A DNA stretch of 64,000 bases from Pseudonocardia sulfidoxydans NBRC 16205. Lineage in GTDB: Bacteria > Actinomycetota > Actinomycetes > Mycobacteriales > Pseudonocardiaceae. The notes beneath the pieces were generated by a model that had not been told where the DNA came from, searched no databases, and saw nothing but the letters and a program-made list of their open reading frames with translations. Where the stretch lies: the NCBI RefSeq assembly GCF_007989085.1, contig NZ_BJVJ01000025.1, positions 1 through 64,000 of the forward strand, read 5' to 3'. Below, one piece after another: positions 8,088 through 16,950 of this stretch. The position numbers were made by a program, and so were the translations under genes. Every line of letters starts with the position of its first letter. Within the stretch, counting starts at the first letter, position 1.

Positions 8088-9338
8088 TCACGCCGCGGGC
8101 AGCCCGGCGCCCTGCCCGAACTTCGCGGCGACGCGCTCCTGGCTGACCTTCGGCGTCCAGCGGTCCTCCTCCTCGCCCCACACGTCGCGCAGCTTGGGGA
8201 TGACGTCGCGGCCGAACAGCTCGTTGTTGCGCCGGGCGACCTCCTCGGGCAGGTCGCCGACGTGCATGCACGTGATGAGCTGGCCGATCCGCAGGTCGGT
8301 GGCCAGCTCGCGGACGCGCTGCTCCACCCGCTCGGGGGTGCCGGCGATGATGTAGCCGAGCTCGTCGTACTCCCAGAACGACAGCTCACCGCGGGCGGCC
8401 TTCATCCGCTCCTCGGCCGACTGGGTGCGGGCCCGTTCCAGGTTGGCGCGGATCGAGGGCAGCGTGTTGTAGCCGGGCGGTGTCGCGAACTCCAGGCCGG
8501 TCGGGTTCTGCCGGTAGAAGTACTTCACGGCGTCGGCGTACTGCGCCTCCGCCTCCTTCTCCGAGTCGGCGCAGCAGATGATCTGCGTGAACGCCATCCG
8601 GTTCGGGTTCATGTTCGCGTTCTGGCTCTCGGTGTAGTCCCAGAACCCGCCGACGATCGGCGCCGCGCTCTGCTTGCCGGAGAACGACAGGTAGCCGTAG
8701 CAGTAGTCGAGCGCGTTGACGACGTCCCACGTCTCCGGGCTGCCGGAGCCGGGGATCCAGACGGGCAGCTCGTCCTGGATCGGCCGCGGCCACGTGTTGA
8801 CGTAGCGCAGTTGCGTGTACTTGCCGTTGAACGCGAACGGCTCCTTCGCCTCCCAGGCCCGCACGATCAGGTCGCGGGCCTCGTGGAACCGCTCGCGCAG
8901 CTCGATCGGCGGCACCCCGTAGGAGAACGCGGTGTCCATCGGGGTGCCGAACACGATGCCCGCGATGATCCGCCCGCCCGACAGGCAGTCGAGCATCGCG
9001 ATCTCCTCGGCGACGCGCACCGGCGGGTTGTAGAGGGCCAACGAGTTGCCGCACAACGCGATCGCGGCGTTCTCGGTGGTCGCGGCGAGCGCCGCGGCGA
9101 TCAGGTTGGGCGACGGGGTCATCGCCAGTGTCGTCTGGTGGTGCTCGTTGAGCAGCAACGAGTCCCACCCGAGGGTGTCGGCCTGCTGCATCAGCCGCAG
9201 GTAGAGGTGGTAGTCCTCGCCGACCTGCTGCGGGTCGGCCACCGAGATCGGTGGCGTCACCCACGAGCTGTGGACGGTGTCGCCGAAGTCGGCGGGAAGT
9301 TTCGTGTAGTACTGCTGGGCGAACCAGTGGAACTTCAC
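8088..9338 (-). CDS. LLM class flavin-dependent oxidoreductase
   Basis: Luciferase-like monooxygenase of 416 residues, longer than the 290-350 typical of single-domain LLM proteins and closer to alkanal-monooxygenase-like members. Family landmarks are MKFHWFAQQYYTKLPADFGD at the start, WDSLLLNEHHQTTLAMTPSP near residue 60, VRVAEEIAMLDCLSGGRIIA near 115-135, and a C-terminal GTPERVEQRVRELATDLRIG. GTG at 9338 has a GGAG upstream. It is the last gene of a minus-strand run (SDR 33 bases before it, hydrolase, MFS, SDR, ADH), which suggests oxygenative breakdown of an imported ketone, ester or terpenoid-like compound. The true substrate cannot be read from the sequence. Confidence 0.9.
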   Translation of the reverse strand: MKFHWFAQQYYTKLPADFGDTVHSSWVTPPISVADPQQVGEDYHLYLRLMQQADTLGWDSLLLNEHHQTTLAMTPSPNLIAAALAATTENAAIALCGNSLALYNPPVRVAEEIAMLDCLSGGRIIAGIVFGTPMDTAFSYGVPPIELRERFHEARDLIVRAWEAKEPFAFNGKYTQLRYVNTWPRPIQDELPVWIPGSGSPETWDVVNALDYCYGYLSFSGKQSAAPIVGGFWDYTESQNANMNPNRMAFTQIICCADSEKEAEAQYADAVKYFYRQNPTGLEFATPPGYNTLPSIRANLERARTQSAEERMKAARGELSFWEYDELGYIIAGTPERVEQRVRELATDLRIGQLITCMHVGDLPEEVARRNNELFGRDVIPKLRDVWGEEEDRWTPKVSQERVAAKFGQGAGLPAA

Positions 9339-9371
9339 CTGTGGTGCTCCTGCTCTCGAAAGAAGGGGGCG

Positions 9372-10133
9372 TCAGCCGGCCGTCATCCCGCCGCCGTCGA
9401 CGCGGTAGACCTCGCCGTTGACGAACTCCGAGTCGTCCGAGGCCAGGAACGCGACCATGTTGGCGATGTCCGAGGGCTCGCCCACGCGCGGCGACGCGAC
9501 GCCGGCCAGCGCCTGGGCGGGCAGGTCGGGCACCGCGTCGAGCAGCTGCTGGGTGCGGATGACACCGGGGGCGATCGCGTTGCAGCGCACGCCCTGACGG
9601 CCGTGCTGGGCGGCGACGTAGCGGGTCAGCCCGATCACCGCGGCCTTCGACGACCCGTACGCCGTGAGCGCGGGGGAGCCGCGCAGCCCGGCGACCGAGG
9701 CCATGTTGACGATCGATCCCTTTCCTGCGGCGGCCATGTGCGGCAACACGTTCTTGCACATGACGAAGATGCTGCGGACGTTCGTGGCGAACGCGCGGTC
9801 CCACATCTCGATCGTGGTGTCGACGACCGAGCCGTCGGTGTACCAGGCGTCCGGTCCGACGAGCGCCGCGTTGTTGTGGACGACGTCGATCCGCCCGTGG
9901 CGCCCGACCACTTCGGTGACCAGCGCCTCGATCGACGCGGCGTCGGTGGCGTCGAAGTGCAGGGCCGACGCGGCGGCCCCGATCTCGTCGGCGACCTGCT
10001 TCGCGCGGTCGAGGTCGATGTCGGCGATCACGACCTCGGCGCCCTCCCGGGCCAGCGTCCGGGCGGTCTCCCGGCCGATGCCCGCGGCACCGCCCGTGAC
10101 CAGGGCGAGCTTGCCCTCGACCCGGCCGGTCAC
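9372..10133 (-). CDS. Short-chain dehydrogenase/reductase (SDR)
   Basis: Classical NAD(P)-dependent SDR of 253 residues. The Rossmann glycine motif is VTGGAAGIGRETA (about 11-24), an acidic Asp closes strand two (VVIADIDLD, suggesting NAD preference), then HNNAALVG, catalytic Ser in NMASVAG, and catalytic YGSSK. A C-terminal NGEVYRVDGGGMTAG completes the fold. GTG at 10133 overlaps the hydrolase stop as GTGA, showing translational coupling. It probably oxidises an alcohol intermediate of the pathway encoded by the surrounding genes. Confidence 0.93.
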   Translation of the reverse strand: MTGRVEGKLALVTGGAAGIGRETARTLAREGAEVVIADIDLDRAKQVADEIGAAASALHFDATDAASIEALVTEVVGRHGRIDVVHNNAALVGPDAWYTDGSVVDTTIEMWDRAFATNVRSIFVMCKNVLPHMAAAGKGSIVNMASVAGLRGSPALTAYGSSKAAVIGLTRYVAAQHGRQGVRCNAIAPGVIRTQQLLDAVPDLPAQALAGVASPRVGEPSDIANMVAFLASDDSEFVNGEVYRVDGGGMTAG

Positions 10134-10915
10134 GACCCGCTCCCCGCGGCGAGGAACTCACTGACGACCGACACGAACGCGTCCTCCTGCTCGACCTGCG
10201 GGTAGTGGCCGGCCTCCGGGAGCACGGCGAGCCGGGCGTCGGGGATCAGGCGGGTGAACTCCGCGGCGTAGGAGACGGGCAGCAGCCCGTCGGAGGCGCC
10301 GTGCACGACGAGTGTCGGCGCGTCGACCAGCGGCAGCCGCCTGCGCAGGCCGCGATCGGCGATGGGCCACATGAACTTCGTGGCCGAGCCGAGGTTGCGG
10401 GCGCTGAACAGGACCGCGCCGTGCGGGTCGCCCGGGTCGGGGACGAAGTTGGTCGGCTCCTGCGCGGGGGGCTCGCCGTGCCACTTCGCGGCGGCCACCT
10501 CGTCGGCCGGGCCGAACGGGTCGAGGGCGGGTTCGTCGTCGAGCCAGAGCCCGAAGGCGTCGACGAGCACCAGCCGGCGGACCAGCTGCGGCGCGAGGAC
10601 GGCGAGCTCCGCGGCGAACATGCCGCCCAGGGAGTGCCCGACGACGTCGATGCGGTCGATGCCCCACGACTCGACGAGCTCGCGGTGGAACAGCGCCACG
10701 TCGTGGATGTCGACGAACGCCTCCACGCCGGTGGAGCGGCCGTAGCCGGGCTGCTCGGGGGCGAGCACGCGACGGTCGGCGGCCAGCCGGGTCAGGAAAC
10801 CCGCCCCGCCGGGGTGGCGTTCGTATCCGTGCAGGTAGAGCAGCGGTTCGCCGCTTCCCTGCTCCCAGACGTCGACGTCGAACGTGCCGACGTGCGGGAT
10901 CTCGAGGGTGGTCAC
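10130..10915 (-). CDS. Alpha/beta hydrolase
   Basis: Cytoplasmic alpha/beta hydrolase of 261 residues. It has the oxyanion region LLYLHGYERHPGG (about 23-35), nucleophile elbow VVGHSLGGMFAAE (Ser in GHSLG), acid region LVVHGASDGLLP and catalytic His in PEAGHYPQVEQ. GTG at 10915 is chosen because GGAAGGAGAACC lies directly upstream; the open frame continues 5' without meaning. Likely an esterase, lactonase or C-C hydrolase acting next to the LLM and SDR enzymes in the same operon. No signal peptide. Confidence 0.9.
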   Translation of the reverse strand: MTTLEIPHVGTFDVDVWEQGSGEPLLYLHGYERHPGGAGFLTRLAADRRVLAPEQPGYGRSTGVEAFVDIHDVALFHRELVESWGIDRIDVVGHSLGGMFAAELAVLAPQLVRRLVLVDAFGLWLDDEPALDPFGPADEVAAAKWHGEPPAQEPTNFVPDPGDPHGAVLFSARNLGSATKFMWPIADRGLRRRLPLVDAPTLVVHGASDGLLPVSYAAEFTRLIPDARLAVLPEAGHYPQVEQEDAFVSVVSEFLAAGSGS

Positions 10916-11031
10916 ACGGTTCTCCTTCCGGCACGGGCGTGGCGGCCGGGGGCCGCCCGTGCCCGTGCTGCGAGTCTGTGGCTGACGGGCCGGGGCGGAC
11001 AACGGGACGATGTCCACCCCGGCCCGGGTCG

Positions 11032-12390
11032 TCATGTGCGGACGTCCATGTCCCCGGCGGCCAGGGACGGCTCCGCCATGGGCTCGCTCGTGGCGGCGAC
11101 GGCCTGGTGGACGCGCACCTCGCGGGACAGCAGCACCGGGATGATCGCGAGCGCGAAGATCACCGCGCCGACGATCCACACCGTGTTGAGCTGCGAGCGT
11201 CCCTCGGCGGCGGTGTTGATCCACTTGCCGCTCTGGTCGGTGATGATCCAGCCGACGGCGACCTGCATGGCCGCGGAGGCGCCGTTGAGGGTGCCGGTCA
11301 CCTCGGGGCGCGCGATGCCCGACCAGTAGCTGTTGACGGTGCCCCAGAACATCGGGTCGCACAGGAACGCGAACGCCCCGATGAAGAAGCCCCACAGCAC
11401 CCAGGTCGAGTTGTCGAGCAGCACACCCATCAGGAAGCCGAGCGCGCCGCACGCGGGTCCGGCCACGAGCCACGGCCGGGTCCGCCCGCCGAAGAACTTC
11501 GCGACGAGGGAGCCGTTGAACAGCCCGAACACCACGGGGACGGCCGCGATGAGCGGGCTGACCCAGGCGACGGTGTCGGGGTTGACCTTGTCGAGGGTGA
11601 TCAGGCCGTAGGGCAGCCACGGCCCGGACAGCCAGGTCGGGGTGGTGGCGAAGGCGGTCGCGATGATCATCGTGAAGACGCTGCGGCTGCGCAGGGCCCG
11701 GCCGAGCTCGCGGAACGTCAGCTTCTCGCGGACGGTCGCGCCGCGGTGCTCCTCCTGGATGGATGCGATCTCGGCGGCTCCGATGCCGCGCAGCTTCTCC
11801 GGCTTGTTCGAGGTGAACAGCAGCAGCAGGACCAGCGCCGGGACCCCGAGCGCCGCGACGATCAGGAACGCGTCACGCCACGACAGGTGGTTGGCCAACG
11901 GCAGCGCGATCGCCGGCGCGATCACGCCCGCGACCAGGCACGAGCTCATCCACGTCGACGTCGCCCGCGCGTTGAGCGCACCCGGGAACCACACCGACAG
12001 CAACCGTTGCGACGGTGCCCAGAGGAACCCGAAGAAGATGCCGAACAGGAAGTTGCGCCACCACATCTCCTCGTAGGTCTGGACGAACGCCATCGTCGCC
12101 GACAGCACGGTCACGCCGCAGATGCAGATGACGAGCATCAGTTTCGCGCCGATGCGGTCGGCCATGATCCCGGCGAGCAGCAGCAGGGGGAAGTAGCCCA
12201 GCAGGTAGCTCGCGGTGACGCTGGAGATCTGGGCCGTCGTCAGATGGAGGTCGACCGACCAGAACGGGTTGAGCAGGCTGAACTTCGCGCTGTCGAGCCA
12301 GACGACGAAGTTGAGGAAGAGGATGCTCGCGAGCATCAGACCGCGTTTGCCCGCGAACAGGCGTGGGGCTGCGGTCGCGGTGATCGACAT
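11032..12390 (-). CDS. MFS transporter (anion/cation symporter-like)
   Basis: Major facilitator permease of 452 residues with about twelve hydrophobic segments. The first is LMLASILFLNFVVWLD. The loop 2-3 motif reads AGIMADRIGAKLMLV, the usual G-x-x-x-D-R-x-G pattern. The sequence resembles the anion:cation symporter group that imports carboxylates and sugar acids, for example WWRNFLFGIFFGFLWAPSQR in the helix 4 region. ATG at 12390 follows GGAGGTC. Its place inside the SDR/hydrolase/LLM run suggests uptake of that pathway's substrate. Confidence 0.9.
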   Translation of the reverse strand: MSITATAAPRLFAGKRGLMLASILFLNFVVWLDSAKFSLLNPFWSVDLHLTTAQISSVTASYLLGYFPLLLLAGIMADRIGAKLMLVICICGVTVLSATMAFVQTYEEMWWRNFLFGIFFGFLWAPSQRLLSVWFPGALNARATSTWMSSCLVAGVIAPAIALPLANHLSWRDAFLIVAALGVPALVLLLLFTSNKPEKLRGIGAAEIASIQEEHRGATVREKLTFRELGRALRSRSVFTMIIATAFATTPTWLSGPWLPYGLITLDKVNPDTVAWVSPLIAAVPVVFGLFNGSLVAKFFGGRTRPWLVAGPACGALGFLMGVLLDNSTWVLWGFFIGAFAFLCDPMFWGTVNSYWSGIARPEVTGTLNGASAAMQVAVGWIITDQSGKWINTAAEGRSQLNTVWIVGAVIFALAIIPVLLSREVRVHQAVAATSEPMAEPSLAAGDMDVRT

Positions 12391-12680
12391 GGATGACCTC
12401 CGGTCGGCCGGCGACGGTGCCGGCGCGGATCGGCCCGGACACGGCGGGCGGGGCGCCCACGACCCGGCGGGGCCCGCGCAGGGCTCCCGCCGGTTGTCGT
12501 CCGGGGTGGTGCGTCCTCGAGGGACCGAGGGGCGCGCGCGATGGCGGCGCCCGGTTCACGACGTGGGGGTTCGTGACGTGCTGACCGGTTCACTGTGACC
12601 GCGCTCGCACCGCGTCACAACGGAAGGGCGACCAGGCCGGCTCGGCGCCGGATGGTCGGATGCACATTGCGCGGGCGCGG
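12391..12680. other. 290-base leader between two minus-strand catabolic genes
   Basis: This gap separates the upstream SDR (stop at 12681) from the MFS start at 12390. It carries no convincing reading frame. The right half holds several TTCAC/GTGA-type short inverted repeats near 12554-12600, and GGAGGTC precedes the MFS start. It may contain a separate promoter for the MFS-hydrolase-SDR-LLM part of the cluster. No strong terminator was seen. Confidence 0.4.
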
Positions 12681-13475
12681 TCAGCCCGTGAACTGGCCAC
12701 CCGCCGGGTGCAGCATCTGCCCGGTCACGAACGACGATTCGTCGGTCGCCAGGAACAGGCACGCCGCGGCGATCTCCTCCGGGCGCCCGAGCCGGTTCAT
12801 CGGGGTGATGCTCATCGCCGACGCGAACGCCGCCGGCTGCTCCTCGATACCGTCGATCATCGGCGTGGCGGTGTAGCCGGGGCCGACCGCGTTGACCCGC
12901 ACCCCGGTCGTCGCCAGCTCCAGGCCGAGGACCTTGGTGAGCATCCAGACGCCCGCCTTGGAGACGCAGTAGGGCGCCGCACCGGCCAGCGGGATCCGGG
13001 CCGCGCTCGAGGCGATGTTCACGATCGAACCGCTGCCCTGCGCGACCATCCGCCGTGCCAGCGCCCGGTCGGTCTGCATCACCCCGATCACGTTGACGTC
13101 GAGCACCCGCTCGAACGTCTCCGTCGCCAGGTTGACGACGTGCGTGGCGTTCTCCACGTCGGCCGTGCGGGTCTGGACGTTGCTGGGCCCCGCGGCCGTT
13201 GCGATGCCCGCCGACGCGACGCCGACGTCGACGCGGCCGAACCGGTCGACGGCCAGCGCGACGAGCGCCTCGCAGTCGTCCTCGCGGGTGGTGTCGGTGC
13301 GCAGGTACGCGGCGCGGCCGCCGGCCTTCTCGACCTCGGCGACCGCGTCGTCGCCGGGCGCGAGGTCGCCGATGACGACGTCGGCACCCTCGGCCGCGAA
13401 CCGGACGGCGGTGGCGCGACCGATGCCGCTGGCCCCACCGGTGATCACGGCGACCTTGCCGTCGAGCGCTCCCAT
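12681..13475 (-). CDS. Short-chain dehydrogenase/reductase (SDR)
   Basis: SDR of 264 residues: VITGGASGIGRATA nucleotide motif, Asp after strand two (VVIGDLAPGDD), catalytic Ser in NIASSAARIPL, catalytic YCVSK, and C-terminal VTGQMLHPAGGQFTG. Between strands four and five there is an insert (ATAAGPSNVQTRTADVENAT) instead of the usual short NNAG loop, and the common NNAG reads VASAG. ATG at 13475 has GGAAGGAG upstream. It sits 23 bases after the Zn-alcohol dehydrogenase, so both are probably co-transcribed and act on the same alcohol/ketone pool. Confidence 0.91.
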   Translation of the reverse strand: MGALDGKVAVITGGASGIGRATAVRFAAEGADVVIGDLAPGDDAVAEVEKAGGRAAYLRTDTTREDDCEALVALAVDRFGRVDVGVASAGIATAAGPSNVQTRTADVENATHVVNLATETFERVLDVNVIGVMQTDRALARRMVAQGSGSIVNIASSAARIPLAGAAPYCVSKAGVWMLTKVLGLELATTGVRVNAVGPGYTATPMIDGIEEQPAAFASAMSITPMNRLGRPEEIAAACLFLATDESSFVTGQMLHPAGGQFTG

Positions 13476-13498
13476 GCGGGCTCCTTCCGTTGCAGGGT

Positions 13499-14548
13499 TC
13501 AGGGACGGTCGGGCAGCACGACGACCTTGACCGAGCCGTCGGTGGCGTGCTGGGCGGCGAAGGCCTCGTCGACCCGCGACAGCGGGATCCGGTGCGTGAC
13601 CAGGGGTGCGACGTCGACCGCGCCGCTCTCCAGCAGGCGGAAGGCCTCGGTGGCGTCGTCACCGGTGTAGGCGAACGTGCCGCGCAGCCGCAGCTCCTTC
13701 TGCACGACGGTGTCGAGGTCGACGCCCGGCCGGTGCCCCGACAGCCCGGTCAGCGCGACGGTGCCGCCCGCCCGGGTCACCGCCGTCGCGGCGTTGATCA
13801 TCGGCTGGGCGCCGGAGCACTCGAAGAACGCGGCGACGTTGCCGCTGCCCGGCTGGTACGGCGAGTCCGAGGTGCCCCAGCGGTCCAGGAGGCCCGCGAC
13901 GACGTCGCCCTCGCGGGCGTCGAGCACGTCGACCCCGGTCGCGGCGGCGACCCGCAGCCGCGGCGTCGAGACGTCGATGCCGACGACGTCGGAGGCGCCG
14001 TAGGCGCGCAGCACCCGCACGACGCACTGCCCGATCGACCCCAGCCCGGCCACGACGACCGGCGCGGCGAGATCGGGGTCGGCGCAGCGCACCGCCCGGA
14101 CCGCCACCGACAACGGCTCCAGGAACGCGCCCTCCTCGAACGACATCGTGTCGGGAAGCCGGAACAGCCGCGCACCCGACTCCGCGTGCGCCACCAGCAC
14201 CTGGTCGCCCAGCCCGCCGAAGGAGCTGTGCGCCGGGTTCGCACACAGGTTCGAGGAGCCGCCCGCGCACTGCCCGCACGATCCGCAGGGGCCCATCGGG
14301 TTGACGGCGACCCGGTCGCCCACGGCGAACGTCGACACCTGCGGGCCGACTGCGCTCACGGTGCCCGCGAACTCGTGTCCCATCGGGTCGCCCGCGGAGA
14401 TCCAGGCGCCCTCGGCGAACGCGTGCACGTCGGACCCGCAGATGCCGCACGCCTCGACGTCGAGCACCACGTCGTGGGGCCCCGCCTGCGGCGCTGCGGT
14501 GTCGACGAGGCCGACCGAACCGATCGCCTGCCATCGCGTGGATCTCAC
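13499..14548 (-). CDS. Zinc-dependent alcohol dehydrogenase (MDR family)
   Basis: Medium-chain dehydrogenase of about 349 residues. The catalytic zinc site is ACGICGSDVHAF and GHEFAG; the structural zinc site is a four-Cys loop GPCGSCGQCAGGSSNLC around residues 90-105. The Rossmann core is VVAGLGSIGQCVVRVLRAYG, followed by Asp in VVGIDVS (NAD preference likely). GTG at 14548 has GAGGAG eight bases upstream; GTG codons at 14554 and 14557 are weaker alternatives. It is first in the minus-strand catabolic run and is divergent from a hydrolase-RibB-nitroreductase operon. Closest in type to threonine/sorbitol-dehydrogenase-like MDR enzymes. Confidence 0.92.
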   Translation of the reverse strand: MRSTRWQAIGSVGLVDTAAPQAGPHDVVLDVEACGICGSDVHAFAEGAWISAGDPMGHEFAGTVSAVGPQVSTFAVGDRVAVNPMGPCGSCGQCAGGSSNLCANPAHSSFGGLGDQVLVAHAESGARLFRLPDTMSFEEGAFLEPLSVAVRAVRCADPDLAAPVVVAGLGSIGQCVVRVLRAYGASDVVGIDVSTPRLRVAAATGVDVLDAREGDVVAGLLDRWGTSDSPYQPGSGNVAAFFECSGAQPMINAATAVTRAGGTVALTGLSGHRPGVDLDTVVQKELRLRGTFAYTGDDATEAFRLLESGAVDVAPLVTHRIPLSRVDEAFAAQHATDGSVKVVVLPDRP

Positions 14549-14739
14549 CGGCACCACTCCTCGACGTCGTCGTCGGTGGGAATCGGACAGCTCCGATGCT
14601 AGGAACCGGCCTCGCCGCGGCGCGATGTGAAGGTCTCCACGAAATCCGTGCCCGGAGTGGTCGGCGATCCGTTGCCGCCCATCAGGTGCCGACCGACGAT
14701 GAGCGCGCAGGCACGACGGTCGACGAGCAAGGGGTGCCC

Positions 14740-15531
14740 ATGGCCGAGTCAGTCGTGAACGGGGTGCGGCTGCACCACGAGACCGTCGGGTCCGGGCCGC
14801 CGCTGCTGCTCGTCGCGGGCCTCGGGTCGAGCTCGGCGGCCTGGGCGGGCGCCGTCCCCGTGCTGGCCGAGCGGTTCAGCGTGACCACCGTCGACAACCG
14901 GGGGACCGGACGCAGCGACGTCCCGCCCGGCCCGTACGCGATCGACGAGATGGCCGACGACGTCGCCGCGCTCGTCGACCGCCTGGGCATCGGCCCGGTG
15001 CCGGTCGTCGGCTGGTCGATGGGCGGCTCGATCACCCAGTCGCTGCTGGTCAGGCACCCCGAGACGCTGTCGCGGGCGGTGCTGCTCAGCGCCTTCCCCT
15101 CCTACACCCGGGTGCAGGACGCGTGGCTCGACGCCGGCCTGACGCTGCGCCGGGCCGGGCTCGACGCCGTGGCGGTCGGGGTCGACTCGATGCCGTGGGT
15201 CTACACGCCGCGGCTGCTCGCCGACCACGACGCGGCCATGACGCTGGCCGAGCTGGCCCGCAAGGACCCGTACCCGACGTCGCTCGCCGGGTTCGAGGCC
15301 CAGGCCGCGGGACTGCGCGGCTACGACTCGCGCCCGCAGCTGCCGACGGTCACGACCCCGACGCTCGTGCTCGTCGGTGCCGAGGACGTCCTCACCCCTG
15401 TCGCGCAGTCCGCCGAGATCGCCGCGCTCGTCCCCTCGGCGCGGCTGCAGGTCCTGCCGCGCGGTGGGCACGCCATGCTCGTCGAGTACCCCGACGACAC
15501 GCTCGCCGCGATCACGGCGTTCCTCTCGTGA
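14740..15531 (+). CDS. Alpha/beta hydrolase
   Basis: 263-residue hydrolase. Oxyanion region LLLVAGLGSSSAAWAG, nucleophile elbow VVGWSMGGSI (Ser in GWSMG), acid region LVLVGAEDVLTP and catalytic His in PRGGHAMLVEYP. The start at 14740 (MAESVVNGVRLHH) has AAGGGG upstream and fits the family; longer upstream starts add unrelated residues. The stop overlaps the GTG of ribB, so the two are coupled. It resembles 3-oxoadipate enol-lactonase-like and aromatic esterase-like hydrolases, but the substrate is unknown. Confidence 0.92.
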   Translation: MAESVVNGVRLHHETVGSGPPLLLVAGLGSSSAAWAGAVPVLAERFSVTTVDNRGTGRSDVPPGPYAIDEMADDVAALVDRLGIGPVPVVGWSMGGSITQSLLVRHPETLSRAVLLSAFPSYTRVQDAWLDAGLTLRRAGLDAVAVGVDSMPWVYTPRLLADHDAAMTLAELARKDPYPTSLAGFEAQAAGLRGYDSRPQLPTVTTPTLVLVGAEDVLTPVAQSAEIAALVPSARLQVLPRGGHAMLVEYPDDTLAAITAFLS

Positions 15532-16166
15532 ACGCGCCCGCCCTCGACGGTCTGGGCTCCGGCCGGCCCCTCGTGCTGCTCGACGACGCCGGACCGGGCC
15601 CCGCCACCGGCGTCCTCGTCTCAGCCGCCGGGGCCGTCGACCCGGCGGCGATGGCGTTCGTCGTGCGCGCGAGCAGCGGCGTCGTCGGCGTCGCGCTGCC
15701 CGGCGACCGGCTCGACGCCCTCCGGCTCCCGCCGCAGGTGACGGGCGGGCGTGGCCCGGCGTTCGCCGTCTCCGTCGACCTGCGTCGCGGCGTCACGACG
15801 GGCATCTCCGCCCGCGACCGCGCCGCCACCGTCCGCGCCCTCGCCGACCCCGACCTGCATCCCGACGACCTCGTCCGGCCCGGCCACGTGCTCCCCGTCC
15901 GGGCCCGCGACGGTGGGCTGGCCGAGCGGGCCCGCCCGGCCGAGGCGGCCCTGGCCCTCTGCACGGCCGCGGGACTGGCTCCGGCCGCGGTGCTCGCGAC
16001 GCTCGTCGCGCCCGACGGTGACGTCGCCGGTCCCGCGGCCGCCGCCGCCTTCGCCGACGAGCACGGGCTCGCCGCCGTCACCGTCACCGACCTCGTCCGC
16101 ACCGACCTCGGCGTCGTCGCACCGACCGCCCTGACGCTCCCCGACCCGCTCGCCGACGCGGGCTGA
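15528..16166 (+). CDS. ribB: Stand-alone 3,4-dihydroxy-2-butanone 4-phosphate synthase (RibB-like)
   Basis: 212 residues, the size of a single-domain DHBP synthase, which makes the four-carbon riboflavin precursor from ribulose 5-phosphate. Recognisable parts are the N-terminal AMAFVVRASSGVVGVALPGDRLDALRLP region, the hallmark TGISARDRAATVRALADP, then RPGHVLPVRARDGGLAERAR and EAALALCTAAGLAPAAVLATLV. The acidic EDE(R/N)E substrate-binding loop near the N-terminus of typical enzymes is hard to see (LLDDAGPGP occupies the site), so activity is not certain. No other riboflavin genes are nearby. Coupling to a hydrolase and a flavin-binding nitroreductase suggests local flavin supply or a repurposed fold. 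Confidence 0.8.
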   Translation: MNAPALDGLGSGRPLVLLDDAGPGPATGVLVSAAGAVDPAAMAFVVRASSGVVGVALPGDRLDALRLPPQVTGGRGPAFAVSVDLRRGVTTGISARDRAATVRALADPDLHPDDLVRPGHVLPVRARDGGLAERARPAEAALALCTAAGLAPAAVLATLVAPDGDVAGPAAAAAFADEHGLAAVTVTDLVRTDLGVVAPTALTLPDPLADAG

Positions 16167-16181
16167 CCAACGGAGACCTTC

Positions 16182-16850
16182 GTGACCGACCCTGCCGACC
16201 TGCCCCTCCTCGAAGCGCTGCACTCCACACCGGCGCGGCGCTACCTCGCCACCGACCCCGTCCCCGACGAGATCCTCTGGGAGCTGCTCGACGCCGCCGT
16301 CCGCGGCCCGTCGGGCGGCAACTCCCAGGGCTGGGGCTGGGTCGTCGTCACCGATCCGGACGTCAAGAAACGCATCGCCGGCTGGTACCGCGACAACTGG
16401 GACCGCGCCTACGGCCGCAGGCGCGACGAGATCCTCGCCCAGCCGCCGGGTGCACCGGGCCTGAGCCGCAACGGGTTCCTCGGCGCCGAACACCTCGCCG
16501 AACACCTCGAGGACGCGCCCGTCTGGGTCTTCCCCGTGCTGCGCGGAGCCGCCGCCGCCACCGACCCCATGACCGGCGCCTCCGTCTACGGAGCCGTGCA
16601 GAACCTGTGCCTCGCCGCCCGCGCCCACGGCCTCGGCACCTCGCTCACCACCCTCTACCGCGGCCACGAGGACGAGCTGCGCGAGCTCCTCGGCCTCCCC
16701 GACGACGCGCTCACCATGGCGCTGATCCCCATCGGACGGCCCGCCCGCGGCCGCTGGGCCCAGCCGCGGCGCCGGCCCGTCGAGGAGGTCGTGCACTGGG
16801 ACCGCTGGGGCGCCACCCGCACCCGCGACACGGGCGCCGCCGACGCCTGA
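16182..16850 (+). CDS. Nitroreductase family FMN-binding protein
   Basis: 222-residue nitroreductase-fold protein. FMN contacts appear in TPARRYLATDPVPDEIL and AVRGPSGGNSQGWGWVVV. A central SVYGAVQNLCLAARAHGLGTSL gives the dimer/FMN helix, and a C-terminal LIPIGRPARGRW the last FMN loop. GTG start at 16182 lies 15 bases after ribB, with GGAGA upstream. Members reduce nitro groups, quinones or enones, or dehydrogenate; which applies here is not visible. Adjacency to ribB suggests a need for flavin in this operon. Confidence 0.9.
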   Translation: MTDPADLPLLEALHSTPARRYLATDPVPDEILWELLDAAVRGPSGGNSQGWGWVVVTDPDVKKRIAGWYRDNWDRAYGRRRDEILAQPPGAPGLSRNGFLGAEHLAEHLEDAPVWVFPVLRGAAAATDPMTGASVYGAVQNLCLAARAHGLGTSLTTLYRGHEDELRELLGLPDDALTMALIPIGRPARGRWAQPRRRPVEEVVHWDRWGATRTRDTGAADA

Positions 16851-16950
16851 CACCCGGGCCGGCAGCGACGGGCGAGCGGCAGCACCAACCGGACCCACCG
16901 GACACCACGGCATACTCGGGTCGACCGTGATCGTCGTGTGGGGAGTGCGC

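Noticed and set aside
8070-10205. 711-codon plus-strand frame across the LLM/SDR genes
   Set aside because: Composition is Val/Gly/Arg/Asp-rich with no domain, and it is antisense to three clearly recognisable genes.
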